Source of the DNA: Pteria penguin
Lineage: Eukaryota; Mollusca; Bivalvia; Pterioida; Pteriidae
Assembly: GCA_035048485.1 (NCBI GenBank)
Contig: CM068582.1
Span: 33,049,596 to 33,113,595, forward strand
Length of the DNA stretch: 64,000 nt
Direction of reading: 5' to 3'
Every line of letters starts with the position of its first letter. The stretch's first letter is position 1. The notes beneath the pieces are model-generated. The model saw nothing but the letters and a program-made list of their open reading frames with translations. It was not told the origin of the DNA and made no database searches. Position numbers and translations under genes: made by a program. Shown piece after piece: positions 11,271 to 23,925 of this stretch.

Positions 11271-13836
11271 AGATATGATGCAAACAACAAATAAAATTTC
11301 TAGTTCTAAAAATGTATAACTGTGGAAATAATGATAAGTTTCAAGAACCCTAAACTCAAGTTTAAAATTTCAACTATATTATAAATCGGAATAGTAATGT
11401 GCTTCAACTTACCGGTGTTTTGTAATGCATTGAAAACTGTTTGAAGTACCAGTGAGCCGAAAGACAGAATACGAGAGAAACATAGACAAAAGATATACTT
11501 CATTTCCTGCGGCGCCGAATGATCAAATGCAGAATGGTAATAAAGGAGTGTAGTCGACAGAGACGAGACGAAAACGGTTTGCTGGTCAGTCATTAGCTAT
11601 GGCATTAGTGAACTTCGGAACAGAAAAGTGGTTCATTTGTGTTAATTGGGAAGAATTAAGACAGACTTCACTCTTTAGACTCCGATAATAAAAGAGAGAT
11701 ATGTATGAAATAATACCTGATAATAAAGCCAGCTGAGTGGTCATTTGTAGTAACAGGCAGATGCTTACTCCACGAATGTTTGAAATGTTCTTGTAGTACA
11801 CATGTATCAATGTACGGGAAGGGCATACACAGTAATAAGAATGCTGATTTGAGCTCATCCCGTTTAGAAGTAATTTAAAGTGGTAATTTGACGTATAACA
11901 GATTCAACTATTGAAACATGGCTTTATATCTATTTGTACTTAATTCAGTAGAGAACATGGTTGTCTAATCAAAGTTTCTGTAAAATGAAGCTCAGTTTGA
12001 AAATGTTTAATGGTGAAGTTACTGACATGGAGAGAGAGAGAGAGGGGGGGGGGGGCATAACTAATCAGTGACATTTACCCCGAAAGTGTTTGTCAATATA
12101 ATGTCATATTTATATCCTTCCACTTTGGAGGTGTCGGCAAACGAATGTACAAGTTATCTAACGGTACAACAACAATAACAACAGCAATTCACAATATTAA
12201 AGACCTAATGTCTTGTACTATAATATTGAGTACAAAGTTTGTGATTATCCTGCTCAGAATCTACCAACAGTAATGCTGACTTTAATATGTGTGTAGGAGT
12301 TTTATTTGTATGTTAAATAGTTTTAGTGCAGACGATTTAGATGTAAAACCCTTATCAGCATGGACAATAAACGAAATTCGAAATTATGAGAATATCAACA
12401 GCTGTAAAAGCTTGCATTGTCAACAGTCTACACTGAATTGTAGAATATCTATAAGTTTGTGCAAGATACATGTCAATGAGTTAGATTACTTAATTTTACT
12501 TAAAAATATTAGACAAATCTTTTTTTAAGTAACAAAATTGTACACCAAAATCTAATATTCATGTCACTCTATCTACTCATTTTGTTTTGTCGCTTTCCGT
12601 TGGATCAACCGGAAACGGCCAAGCTACAAGCTCCAAGTCACATGCGTTACTAAAACTTTTTCGTACTTTGCTTCTTAAATATGTTTTTCATGAATTGTTT
12701 TATAAACAGCAAATAAATGACCGTATTTTATATCATATAACCATTATAAATTTATTTCTCAAAAACTTGTATCTCTGTTGTAAAAACTACTTACTATGGT
12801 CACTCAACTGGGACATAGGACGCAAGTTCAGATTGCATAACGATATTTTTTATAAGAAGTGAATTAGACTGAGGAGAAACGTCTAGTATTTAACTGTCTG
12901 CGATTGGTATAACCTAGTTACAGGTGAGAAACCACATTTTCATGGTTCCGGTAATGCATCGCCAGAACAGTTCTGATTCCAAAGGTGTGATCACCGTGTG
13001 TACTAGTTAGACTAGTCAAACGCTCCCTGTTTATCCCCTAAGTACATTACCTTTCTGTGAACTAATGCTAGGCGATAGAATCGTCAATGCATAAACACAT
13101 AGAGTTTTATATAACAATATACGTATACTCAATATATATTTTTGTGTACGATTGCCTTCTTATTCTTTTCATTAATTCAAACAAGATCCATCAATTTTCA
13201 AAATGATGTTACAAAATTCCATTTAGAAAAACGGGGGAACGTTTTAGATAATTCTTACTAGATTATTATAATCATATTCATTTAGTGTGCAACTCGTCCC
13301 TGTTACCTATAAACCAGAACTTCAATTATATTAACGTACAAAGCACATTTTCCTTTAGCGTATTCGTTAATTAACTACTTTCTCTCACGCTATATTCACC
13401 ATGCTATATAAATTGATATGAAAGAAAAACTATACATCTCGTGATACACGTATATATGTACAGTTAGTTTTCTGTTGTGAAATACGGTGGTTTAAAATCC
13501 AGACTGTTAAAGCACACAATATATGGGAATATTCACTTACGAATACTGCAGAATGTTTCGTATCACATTTAGACGAACATGCTAGTAAAATAGATATGTT
13601 TGAAAGTGCGAATGGAACAAAGCAGTTACACCCTTTGTTGGCAAAATACTGCCTCTTATAAGCTTTTGAATTTATATTGGGTTCACGTCTTTAAAATTGT
13701 ATTGTATAATAATCGATTGCATTTCTGCACATATATATGATAATATAAATATAATCATAGCAATATAAAATGTAATCAAGCGTAATCAGAGAGGAGATGT
13801 ACCATGACCAAAAATAATGCTTTCTGGAGACAGAAG
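11271..13836. other. No gene recognised
   Basis: AT-rich DNA with a (GA)n/poly-G run at 12031-12056. Several short open frames exist but none shows a recognisable domain or splice structure. Confidence 0.4.
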
Positions 13837-13887
13837 TGTCATTTGCTACTTTTCATACTCAGGAGTATCAAAAGTTACCAAATGACA
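13837..13887. repeat. 51-bp imperfect palindrome
   Basis: TGTCATTTG...ACTTTTCATACTC on the left is mirrored by GAGTATCAAAAGTTACC followed by AAATGACA on the right, with only a few bases in the loop. It could form a hairpin or cruciform. Confidence 0.7.
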
Positions 13888-13929
13888 GAGGCTTGTTCAA
13901 TATGTTTTTGAATTGATGGGAAAAACAAC

Positions 13930-14075
13930 CCCAAAAAATCTCGTAAGTCCATGGAATAAAAGGACAATATCGTATACAGTGTCATAATCAGAAAAATGCG
14001 AACCCCAATAAAATTGAAATGAGATATAATTTCATTTTATTGGATGTCGCATTTCGAGTATGTATAGTTTTGGTC
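13930..14075 (-). repeat. Dispersed repeat C, fragment
   Basis: Contains GTCCATGGAATAAAAGGA, CAGAAAAATGCGAACCCCAAT and AAATTGAAATGAGA, matching the longer copies of repeat C at 18920-19220 (same orientation) and 44040-44360 (opposite). The class is unknown. Confidence 0.65.
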
Positions 14076-15285
14076 GATGTGTGCATATCATTAATAAAAA
14101 TAGTTGGCGATTTGAAAACTTTCTACTTTCTCGACGGACATTTTCTATGACGTGGGAATTTTTCCAAATATATTAAAGACCACGTGACATATTTCCTTAT
14201 TTGGAGAAATCGTAGTATAACGCTTGCAACACGCGATCAAGGCCTGTTTTGACACACAAGCTAAAATATGGAAATAGATCACGCGATCTTTAAAACTATA
14301 AAATATTTAGATATGAATTTCAGTTAAGGCCTCTCGCTCCTGACACTCTTGAATACATTGCGCAACTCGATTTGTCATAAAGTAGAACGTAATGTCGTGC
14401 GTGTTTAAAGGTTACTTTTTGTATAAAATATATTGTTTCTTTATAAAACCAACGAATATTTAAAAATATTTTAATCATTGTCTAAAAAAGAACAAGAAAT
14501 CAAATAAACATTCTCTACTATATGTATTTATATTACGACAAATATAAGAACCGTTTACGGCATTGACAACCGTACACGCGGAAATTACGAAACAGACGAC
14601 GAAATGGCAAAGTACAAGCGCCACGGATTCGTATAAAAATGATTAGAACACCACAGAAGAGTGTCTGTATCTCAGATCAATCATTGGGCAAAGAATGCGG
14701 TACTAAATGATCATAATTATTCCTGTAGCAAGAAAGGTAAGATCAATTGATTTGCAATTGCAGTGTCGTACATCGAATGTTATATTGTTGTCATTTATAA
14801 ATAGAGTACAGTAATTCATTTACGGATACTATTGACAAGCTGCCGTTCTTGTTTCACCGAAAGTTAACATAAAGAACCCCCAAAAAATATTATTATGAAA
14901 TAACTTAATGGTTGGCTCGCATTGTAGAAGGACTCGAGTCGACTGTAGTGTAGCGAATGGTGCTTACTAACACGTCCGTGTTGTTATTTATAAACAATGT
15001 CGATGCACAGAGTCTTTGAACATTATCAAACTTCATGTTTGATTTGTAGTTGATCATAATAATAGCAATAATAAACATTTTTATTGATCTTTGTAGATCT
15101 AGCTATTTGTTCAGGGTCGATTCGATGTCCCTTTTCATTCAAAAGGAGAGAGGGAGGGTAAACTCAATGCTACATTGTAAAGTGTGTTGACTATCGTTTG
15201 TCTGGCATAGGGTGTAAATTATAAATTATTGTGAGTTAATGTATACTGTATATATAAATAACATTCATGCATTCATGCTGGAGTG
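14076..15285. other. No gene recognised
   Basis: Unique AT-rich sequence; no domain or RNA gene recognised. Confidence 0.4.
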
Positions 15286-15289
15286 GACT

Positions 15290-15354
15290 TAATTTATATA
15301 TATAAATATATATATATATATATTTATAAATATAAATATATATATATATATATT

Positions 15355-15451
<97 letters not shown>
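15290..15451. repeat. (AT)n microsatellite with TTTATAAA interruptions
   Basis: About 160 bp of TA dinucleotides interrupted twice by TTTATAAATA in its first third. Confidence 0.95.
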
Positions 15452-15453
<2 letters not shown>

Positions 15454-15691
15454 GTATCAGCAGCGAAATACCTTAAAAAACAAAGAAAAGTCCCACAACG
15501 TCATAGAAAATGCCCGCCAAGAAAGTTTTCAAATCGCCTTCAACTATTTTTATCAATGATATGCAAACTTTAATACATATATAAAGGATTACGGCATATA
15601 TTAAGATGACTGTTATTTAATCTGAATATTTAATCTGAGGGGAAGAAATATCCTTTAAAATCCCTCCCTAACGACCTGTTGCAGTATCACT

Positions 15692-16383
15692 TTTATGTTA
15701 GAGTTATCCTTCTGGTATCTGATTGATTTATGTCCCGTGATGTTAGAGAACGTTCGAGAATAAAAACGAAATCGCACACGCATGGTTTGTGTCGTGACTG
15801 CCTGTCTCATCAGATCACCAAAGCTTACAAAATATATGACAAATCCCCTCATACCCCCACAATTGAACATAACCCAAAGGTAAGATGTGCAGTCTAAAAA
15901 AGGTCAATGCCAGGTCATTACAACTTCATTCTGTTAATTTTCATTGAATTTATCTGAATCCAAGAGCACTCCATGAATATGATTGTACAACTTTATTGTA
16001 AACGCTTATCAAATATATTATGCGTAAAAAGAATCTTATCATAAGTATATAAATGTATAAATAGAATTTTATTTTCATATTATATGAAAGGCATTTATAA
16101 AAGACATTGAGAAATTTTCATCAGTTACTTTTTTCAAATTTATTACATTATCATTTCAAGATTTTATAAGAATTAACTGTATTGTCATAATATATATTTA
16201 ATTCCATTAAAATTCTGACAGATATCAATTTAATTTTATATTAAGAAGGGAGATGTTATGTTAGATTTTTCCTTCTTGCATCCGATTGATGTATGTCACG
16301 TGATGTTAGAGAACATTCGACAATAAAAACGAAACCTCACACGCATGGTTTGTGTTGTGATTGCGGGTCTCATCAGATCGTAT
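15692..16383. repeat. ~125-bp direct repeats 555 bp apart
   Basis: Segments about 15694-15823 and 16248-16380 share TGTTAGA, ATTGAT(T/G)TATGTC, CGTGATGTTAGAGAAC, AATAAAAACGAAA and CACACGCATGGTTTGTGT, then GTCTCATCAGATC. Both are in the same orientation. They could be a dispersed element inserted twice or terminal repeats of a small element; no coding lies between them. Confidence 0.7.
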
Positions 16384-16469
16384 CGATAGCATTACACTAC
16401 CCACTTTGTAAATGGTGATCATGAGTTACTGTACCGTAAACCTACATATTGTTAAGGATGACCTAATGT

Positions 16470-16855
16470 GATCTCTTTTTTGTAGTTTCAAAATCCACCA
16501 CAGAGCTTAGGAGAAGTTCCAAAGAAATGGCATTTTGCATAGAAAATCTATGTCCAAAGCTCATAACTCCTGTAAATGGTGTGGGCAGCATTCCTCTTCT
16601 AATATACACATATTCAAATGGTGTTCTTTCATTGTACCACGTTTTATCTAAATCCATCAAATGGTATAGGAAAAGTTGCAAAGAAAAGGTATTATTTGCA
16701 CTGAAAATTCAAACTCCAAGGGTTATAACTCCTGTAAATATTTCTGTGTATCAAGGTTCATCAAAATCCCCCAAGGGTTTAGGAGGAGATTCCCTCTAGT
16801 GTTTAGGAGTTGCGAAGACAAGACAGACGGACGGCAGCAGTATAGCAATAATATG
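16470..16855 (+). repeat. Monomeric repeat with CATAACTCCTGTAAAT core
   Basis: Two consecutive ~155-bp monomers, each with AGTT(C/G)CAAAGAAA, CATAACTCCTGTAAAT (or TTATAACTC...) and an ATCAAA(T/A) segment, then a terminal AAGACAAGACAGACGGACGG. This pattern is familiar from mollusc intergenic repeats (recollection). No protein is coded. Confidence 0.6.
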
Positions 16856-16879
16856 TCTAAATTTTATGCGGGCGTATGA

Positions 16880-18910
16880 AAAGAATAAAATTCGGTTACA
16901 TCCAATTTCGTCAACTCGTCATTTTATAGGGTGACATTAAATCTGAATTCAATTTAATTAATAAAATAAGTGTATATCTGACATTGTGATTTATTACAAA
17001 TTTCGACTGACAGTGTTATTTGTAGTGTATATTATTGTAGAATAATCGTTGGAAAAGACGTTAAAACAGCACATTAGAATCTTATATCACGTCTGCAAAA
17101 TATCTGATACCTGATCAGATATTGAAACTTGTATGTTTTCATTTGAATCCAGATTTTTGCGTTTCCATAGTAACATTAATATCAATACGCCAAGCAGCTA
17201 TCAAAACGTCTATTAAGGTAAAAATTAGCTTGGCTACTGATCAAATTTCGAAATAGGTACTTGAGTCTGAAATATTGATCCAAAAATCTTACTTATAAAC
17301 TCATGCAAAACATGCTCATGTAATATAGAATACACATTTAAAGTATGATTGCATATAAAAGTCACTACTAAAGGTAAGTGTTTAGAAAAGTCAAGACAAA
17401 AATATCTCTAAGTATATTTATGTATTTCATCAAGATGTTACTTCATATGTATCAAATTTAAATTGCAGATTTTAGTTTGTAAAACGAACGAGTAATACAA
17501 CAGTAGTTTCCTCATATCTGGAATTTCATTTGATTTTATGTACATTTGAGACAAGTTATACTTAGTTATACCTTATTTATCATCATGCCCTGGACATTGT
17601 GTGAAATCTTGGCGTTGATGAAAAAATGTTTGCGGTCACATGAAACTGACTTTTATATCACACGTCTTGATTTGGAAGCAGTGGTTTTGGAATGTACATG
17701 TAAATAAGTAAATGACAAAACAAAATGTGAGTAATAAAACGTTTCAATGTTTTTTCATTTCCCTTGGATTCGTCATAGAAAAATCAAATCGTGTTCGTTA
17801 TCATGATCATATGGTGGTTCAATTCAGCTAGACTTCTTACCTTAAGACTCCAACACCGTTATTTTCATTTTTGCTTTTATATAATTGAAATAATTGCGTA
17901 TTGCATTTTATATACAAGTATTAAAACCGATATATACCCGAAGGGTGTTCTTTACTTCTGAGATATGACTGAAAGTCTATTGATAGAGAAGTAAAACCAT
18001 GTCAATTGACCATGTAACGGACCTACTACATTTCTTTACCATTTCATCCGACGGATATGAAACCCATCAACAGGAATGCACTTTTTAGTACTATACAACA
18101 TGCAACTATACCTCCTTCATATGAATCCTCATCTCTATCGACATCTATTCCATTCCAAATACATTCCTTGCTGATCCCTTTGGTGTTCAGTTTGTGCATA
18201 TTCTGTGTCAGTATTGTGTCAATTTTGCTTCATTAGATGAAGGTTCTCCAGTTTTGCACTCAGTGTGATACAGTACACTCACATACAATAGTTGCTTGAC
18301 AGTGTGGACCGAGTTTCAATTCCATAGATACTATTGAAAAAGTCTCAAGTTCCTTCCAACAGCTTGTGTCTAATCTGAGTATATATCATTGTGTGTGTGT
18401 AACGAACAAAACTTGCCTACGCTTCTCAGATATAATATTTCGTTTTACCTGGAAACAAATAAGGAAATTGTAGATTTCAACTAATAATCTGGGATTTGTT
18501 GTAATTTATAACTAATAGATATGAGAGGTTTTGTACTACCAGTATTCATTGATGTATGAAACGTTTCTTGTTTAATTATCTATAATGCTTTGATATGTGC
18601 ACTATTGTTTTCAGTACTATTATAACCAAACGTGAGCGGTTATTTGGTGAAATGAAACTCACCTTTGTCCCTTGTTTTAAATGTGTCTCTCCTAACTTAA
18701 ACAAATGCCATATTTCATTTTTGTATGCAACATGATAAACTGTTATCCATAAGTAGAAAAAAAGATCAATATAATGAGAGTAAACGTTGAGAGGTTATAA
18801 AAGATAAACGTACTTATTATTCATCTATTAATGTTGTATACCACACACAACAATTAACCGTATAATGAAAACATTGAAACAGTCGAAAGCGTCCTGATAT
18901 CTGTTTGCAA
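16880..18910. other. No gene recognised
   Basis: Over 2 kb of AT-rich DNA with no convincing frame, exon or repeat. Confidence 0.4.
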
Positions 18911-18919
18911 GTAATCACC

Positions 18920-19220
18920 AAAAGTATAGAAGGCTAAGTAAAAAACGAAGAAGTACCGAAGGGTAAACCATATCTCATAGTCCATGGAATAAAAGGATAA
19001 TATCGGGTATAATGTCATATTCAGAAAAATGCGAACCCCAATACAATTGAGGTGAGACCAGGTGCCCGGGAGGAGTAAGCGTCCCCTATTTACATGCAAC
19101 ACCCGTCGCAAAAGTCCTGTAACAATCTTTCAAGTCGAGGAGGTAAATATATAAATGTACACAAACACGAACACAAAGGAGACAAGAACACGAAGTCACA
19201 TTTTCCCATTCAATGCAAGA
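18920..19220 (-). repeat. Dispersed repeat C, long copy
   Basis: On the plus strand it contains GAAGTACCGAAGGGTAAACC, ATATCTCATAGTCCATGG, CAGAAAAATGCGAACCCC, GACCAGGTGCCCGGGAGGAG and TAAGCGTCCCC. The reverse complement is found at 44040-44360 over about 300 bp, with partial copies at 13930, 24880, 36940 and 61905. Function and class unknown. Confidence 0.75.
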
Positions 19221-19441
19221 AATGCTGCCTGATTTAAATCACGCATGTAAACAAATGTCTGTATATATATACGTATTATGTCAAATCAGGTATAGTCAAA
19301 AAGGTAAGATGGTTATTTTGTCTGGTCAGGTCCCAAGATATCGGTTAACATTTTTAAAAGAGGAATCTGAAATTGCAATAGATCCCTATGTCGACCATAG
19401 AACTTCCTCAGTGACAATTTCAAAGGTTCTTCGATATATCC

Positions 19442-19660
19442 TTATGAGAGTAGTTTCGTGGCAAGAAGCCTCGCTCTCAGGACGACATTTTCGTATTTAG
19501 AGCATGCCCTGGCATAGCGTATAAGTTGTGAAATGAAGACGCCATACGGTATGTTGCTACTCAGAAATAGAAAGTTGGTAATAATGAAATTGAAATCGTC
19601 ACGTTTGTCATAGAGAGAGGTTACTAAGAAATATATACATTTCACGAATGAATTGCGGAG
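19442..19660 (-). pseudogene. Reverse transcriptase C-terminal relic (Penelope-like type)
   Basis: The minus-strand translation contains LYDKRDDFNF, ITNF, SSNIPYGVFISQLIRYARAC and LLATKLL. This is the same conserved block found in the Naiad RT at 32.7-33.4 kb (YDKREDFGF ... YGIYISQLVRFVRGC). It comprises only about 65 codons of the region downstream of the RT catalytic motif. There is no upstream palm motif, and the frame ends in stops. It is a dead fragment of a Penelope-like element. Confidence 0.75.
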
Positions 19661-20067
19661 CTTAAATTTAGAATCTGCTATTCACAAGACTAACATCTAC
19701 ACGTTATGCAAAATGACAATAATCAGAATTGACTACTACCAGGCCCGTTACTTTCGTTTTATAAATCCTGAAACATTTGCAATAATGCATATGGATAAAC
19801 TATTTGATAAATCTGAAACTGAAGAAGAGAAATGAGTTTTAAACTACATATGTAGTTTATACTATTTCATATGAGATATATATTATTGTTTAAATATAAT
19901 GCATGTAAATACACTAGTAAATACGTACATTTCTACATGTTTGAACTTAATTCTGCCGGATATATAGGATGGTACATAAAGAAGTGTTACCTGTCTTTGT
20001 TTTGTTTGGTAGTCCATGAAACTTGAAAAATGGTGTAAATCAGTTTATGGACTGTTAATTTGACATA

Positions 20068-20157
20068 TTTGGTGAGATATGGACAATTCATTATGGTGAG
20101 ATATAGACAATTCATTATGGTGAGATATGGACAATTCATTATGGTGAGATATGGTTA
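20068..20157. repeat. 24-bp tandem repeat, ~3.7 units
   Basis: GGTGAGATATGGACAATTCA followed by TTAT repeats nearly perfectly. Confidence 0.9.
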
Positions 20158-20599
20158 AGGTTAAAGCAATCACCTTAAATGGAAGATTTCTTATCAAAGG
20201 GACCACATAAACTTCAAGAAAACATTGAACTTGTCACAAAACAAAACAACAATCAAATAACAAAAAAAAAAAAAAAGAAAGAAAGAAAAGAAAAAAAGAT
20301 CTAGAAATAGTTTTTATCTACTTTACAAATGTCGTGTTTATGAAAGAGTCTCTCACTCCAAATTTTTATTTTCTTCTGGTATTAATACCCCCAAAAGCGG
20401 AAATTTCACAATACTGAAATATCAGTAAAGATACTAAGTTATAATTATGATACGCAATGTGGAGACAATAGAATAATGATACATTATATAAATAAACACG
20501 CACGATACACATGAATGACAATCATATTATCCTATAAGCAACAGTAATATCGTACATAGTTGACAAAAGAATCAAATCACGAGTTCCAACACTGCTCTT

Positions 20600-20700
20600 C
20601 AAATATTTATATCGTACGTGAATTCCAATCATTCGGCCACGAGCATCACTGAAGAGACATAAGTTGTCGAAATGCGCATCTGGTGCACAAAATTGAAAGG
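20600..20700 (+). repeat. Dispersed repeat D fragment
   Basis: Contains GAGCATCACTGAAGAGACAT and AAGTTGTCGAAATGCGCATC. A diverged copy lies at 37310-37385 (GAGCGTCATTGAAGAGAT, AAGTTGCCAAAATG). I recall this string as a common bivalve interspersed repeat; the class is not determined. Confidence 0.55.
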
Positions 20701-20928
20701 TATTTATGTTCTATATTTATTATTAGCTGGGAAAATTCATTAGATGAATTGTTAGGGAAATCAGCATATAAACAAAGATTCTTCTAAATGCACATTAATA
20801 TTTTGACGAAAAAATAAAACATTAACAAAGCTAATCTGATCAATGAAATGTTGTGATTAGAATAATTATAAATAGACACTCAGTTTCAATGGTGTGCTTT
20901 TAATGAGAGAGTTTCCAGTAAACATAAA

Positions 20929-21209
20929 GCCGGTGTGGCTTAGTGGATAAGGTGCTCGACTCGTGATCGAGAGGTCGCGGGTTCGACTCCCGCCCTGGGC
21001 GCACCGGTGTTCTGTCTTTCGGATGAGACAGTAAAATCCGAGGTCCCGTATCACGGTAGGCGTGGTACGTAAAAGATCCCTCAATGCTTCGGGTGGGTTC
21101 GTTGCAAAGGTCTAAATTTGTATGCAATGCATCAGGCAGATGCCGTCACCATATACGTGAAAAAATCGTGGAGTGACGTAAAACAATAATCAATCAATCA
21201 ATCAATCAA
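20929..21209 (+). mobile_element. tRNA-derived SINE, family B, full copy with TSD
   Basis: Best family B copy. The tRNA-like head has A-box TGGCTTAGTGG and B-box GGTTCGACTCC. The body contains TGTCTTTCGGATGAGACAG, GGCGTGGTACGTAAAAGATCC, GCATCAGGCAGATGCCGTCA and GTGGAGTGACGTAAAAC. The tail is an (AATC)n run. A 15-bp target-site duplication TCCAGTAAACATAAA flanks it (20914-20928 and 21210-21224). Confidence 0.93.
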
Positions 21210-22115
21210 TCCAGTAAACATAAATCTATTTACAATAAATTGCAAGTAGGTCCATATTGTCGACTGTGAGTTTCCGGAAGTCGCAATGTTGTTTAGTAAA
21301 AGTGAAAATTGACGCCATTCTGCTTCTTTAGACTCCCGTTGAGATGGTTTACATGAATTCAGAGTTTGAATTTCAAAATGGCGGAAGGCGAAGCAACGTC
21401 TAAAACGTAACTTATACTGTTAACAACGAAATGTTTAAGGAAGTTGTAGATGTAATAAAGGTTATGTTAACAATAAAGAAAAATTCTTTCTCTCTATCAA
21501 ATGTATAAGAACCTAAAACCAAACACTTTAAATCTTCGAAAATAGAAAAAAAAGTCAGCCTGATTTTATTCCACTCGCCAAAATAAATCTTCGAAGATCT
21601 ATACTTCATGTGTTTTCGAACTTATTCAAGAACGGTGTACGGGAACTACAACATCTTGGCAGTCTTACTTCACATCGTCATTGTCGTGATCATCATCATC
21701 ATCACAGTAAGTGTCAAGTAGGTAGACTTGTAGAACCAGGAACTACTTGGTTATAAAACATTGATATCAACAAATCTAATCCCTGCTACTTGACATACTT
21801 TGACAACTTTCACTATAAAAGCACCGAAGCAAGTTCCATAACTCGAAATGTGCTTTAGTGTTAAATATTTCATCATGATACTGGTTCAGTTAAATTATGT
21901 TTAACTTGAGGTTAGACAGGTTAATTCCTCGCGACTGATTGTGAGTACATATGTATAATTTTGACATGACAATGCTTGTTTTATGTCGATTGTTTTTTCT
22001 ATAGATGATCTAGATGATCTGACAAGAACGTTTCAGAATTTCATAACAGGAATATTAAACTCTTATATGCCCCCGCGTTGGTAAGTAATTGTTTATTGTT
22101 TCCTCTCTTTTTTTT

Positions 22116-22137
22116 TTTTTTTTTTGGTTTCATATTG

Positions 22138-22168
<31 letters not shown>

Positions 22169-22210
22169 TGTTTTTGCTTTTTTTTGGGGGGGGGGGGGGG
22201 TGTGTGTTTG
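22116..22210. repeat. Poly-T, (TTTTG)n and poly-G run
   Basis: About 19 T, then (GTTTT)n, then about 17 G and a short GTGTGTG, all inside the intron-like gap between the first two exon segments of the pseudogene. Confidence 0.9.
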
Positions 22211-23040
22211 TTTAGAGGTATTTATCGCCCTTTTGAATAATTCTTAAATAGTTTTAATATGATTTTATTCGTTCTATATTTCAGAATCTAACATAACAGA
22301 TTATACAAGCAATAATTTTAAGCTAACTAATCTGAGGCCGGACTTCTGCCTTCAACAATTATACCGCTTAAATACTACGTATGCTCAGCACAATTATTTA
22401 ATGAAAACAAATTCGAATCGTAGACGCCGGAAATCGTGTCAACTCCTACCTATTATTAGTTGCCATCCAGAATTAGAACCCTCTGAGTATCTTTTTGCAA
22501 CCCCCCCCCCCCCTCGAAATGCTAGTAGAGGATTATGCTTAAAGGATGTAATCACAGTTCACAAACATGTTGGATTGATTCTCCCAATTGGAACTCTTAG
22601 TATCAGACTTATGGTTTGTCCATCTGTGCAAAAACATATATTTTTAGAGATGAATTAAATGCTGCCAGGAATTTCAGTCTCCACTTCAATATTATGTAAC
22701 TAACAATTTTGCTGCAAATCAGACCATGTCTTTTTGTAGTCCAATAAATGAGACTAAGGACATTTTTATCATCTGTCGTAGGGCATAACGACAAACGTTA
22801 AAATGCCCTTCGTCAGACTTGTCATTCTAGGTTCTGTGAAGAAAGAAAACATCCTAACTTCAGAATAATCTGTGCATGTTATGTATCAGATCATATTCTT
22901 TAATCTCATCAACTAATGAATACAATTTGTACAGAAAAAATATATGTATACATGACATGTACATATACACAAGCATTCAAGCTTATAATTACTTTAAAAA
23001 GTCTCAAGACATATCTCAAAATTGTATTAGGTAGGCAGGA

Positions 23041-23118
23041 AAATGTGACTGGCATGAGAATCGAACTTATGATATTCCGCTTATATGTTGGACATTTTAC
23101 CAACTGAGACAACCATGC
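23041..23118 (-). repeat. tRNA-related relic
   Basis: On the minus strand there is an A-box-like TGTCTCAGTTGG and a B-box-like AGTTCGATTCTCATGCC at tRNA-like spacing. No cloverleaf closes properly, so this is a decayed tRNA or SINE head. Confidence 0.4.
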
Positions 23119-23693
23119 ACAATACCCCAACTGTATCCACCAAATATGGAAGTTTTCAAAAGCGGGAACCTCACAAATAAATCTGTGGTTAATATCCCCT
23201 AGTTCCTCAAATGCACTTAAGCACTATCACGGCACAAAATCGCAAGGAGGAACATGTGACACTCATAATAATATTTGCGAAAGAGATTTATATCATTAAT
23301 TCAAATTACTGAATTGGTTTTAATATTGGTTTTTATCTTCATTATAAGTTATGAATGTTATGTCATTAGATTCCTTATAAATTCATCATTAAATTCCAAA
23401 TGTATCAATAATGAGGTCCAGCTAGACTATGATTCAAAATCCAAATCTATTTTTGATTATTTTATTTCAGCTGCATGCACAGGATGTTTAAGGAAAATCT
23501 GTACATTAGAGAAGTGTAGTGAAGATGTAACTGACTTACAGGTAAGACATACAAAACATAAAATTCTTAGAAAGGAACATAAATATTTTAAGTATCAATA
23601 TTGTTTCATTAATTTTATTTACGTAATATATCCGTCTTGTTTCCATACCTCCTTTGTTGTTTCGTGGATAATGGTTTTTTTCTTGAAACTGAA

Positions 23694-23925
23694 AGATCCA
23701 AGGTTCAAATCCTGGCTCTCCTGAGTGTCCTGCCTTTTGGGTAGCATAAAAACCAATGCCCAGTGTCAAAGTAGGCATGATCTATGGCATGTGAAATATC
23801 TTTACACTCATTGCTTGAGATGGATCTCTTCAATGCAAAGAAATACATTTCTATGCAATGCATCAGGCAGATGTTGTCGCCATAAACATATACTAATTGT
23901 AGAGTGATGTAAATCAATGATTCAT
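23694..23925 (+). mobile_element. SINE family B, old copy
   Basis: The body matches family B with heavy divergence: AGGTTCAAATCCTGGC (B-box), CATAAAAACCAATGCCC, GCAATGCATCAGGCAGATG, TTGTCGCCATA and GTAGAGTGATGTAAA. It sits in an intron-like interval of the 22-26 kb locus. Confidence 0.75.

Noticed and set aside
22401..22658. Independent small gene starting at the ATG at 22401
   Set aside because: The same frame extends upstream to an acceptor-like site and matches the unknown-family protein, so it is treated as an exon of the 22-26 kb locus.
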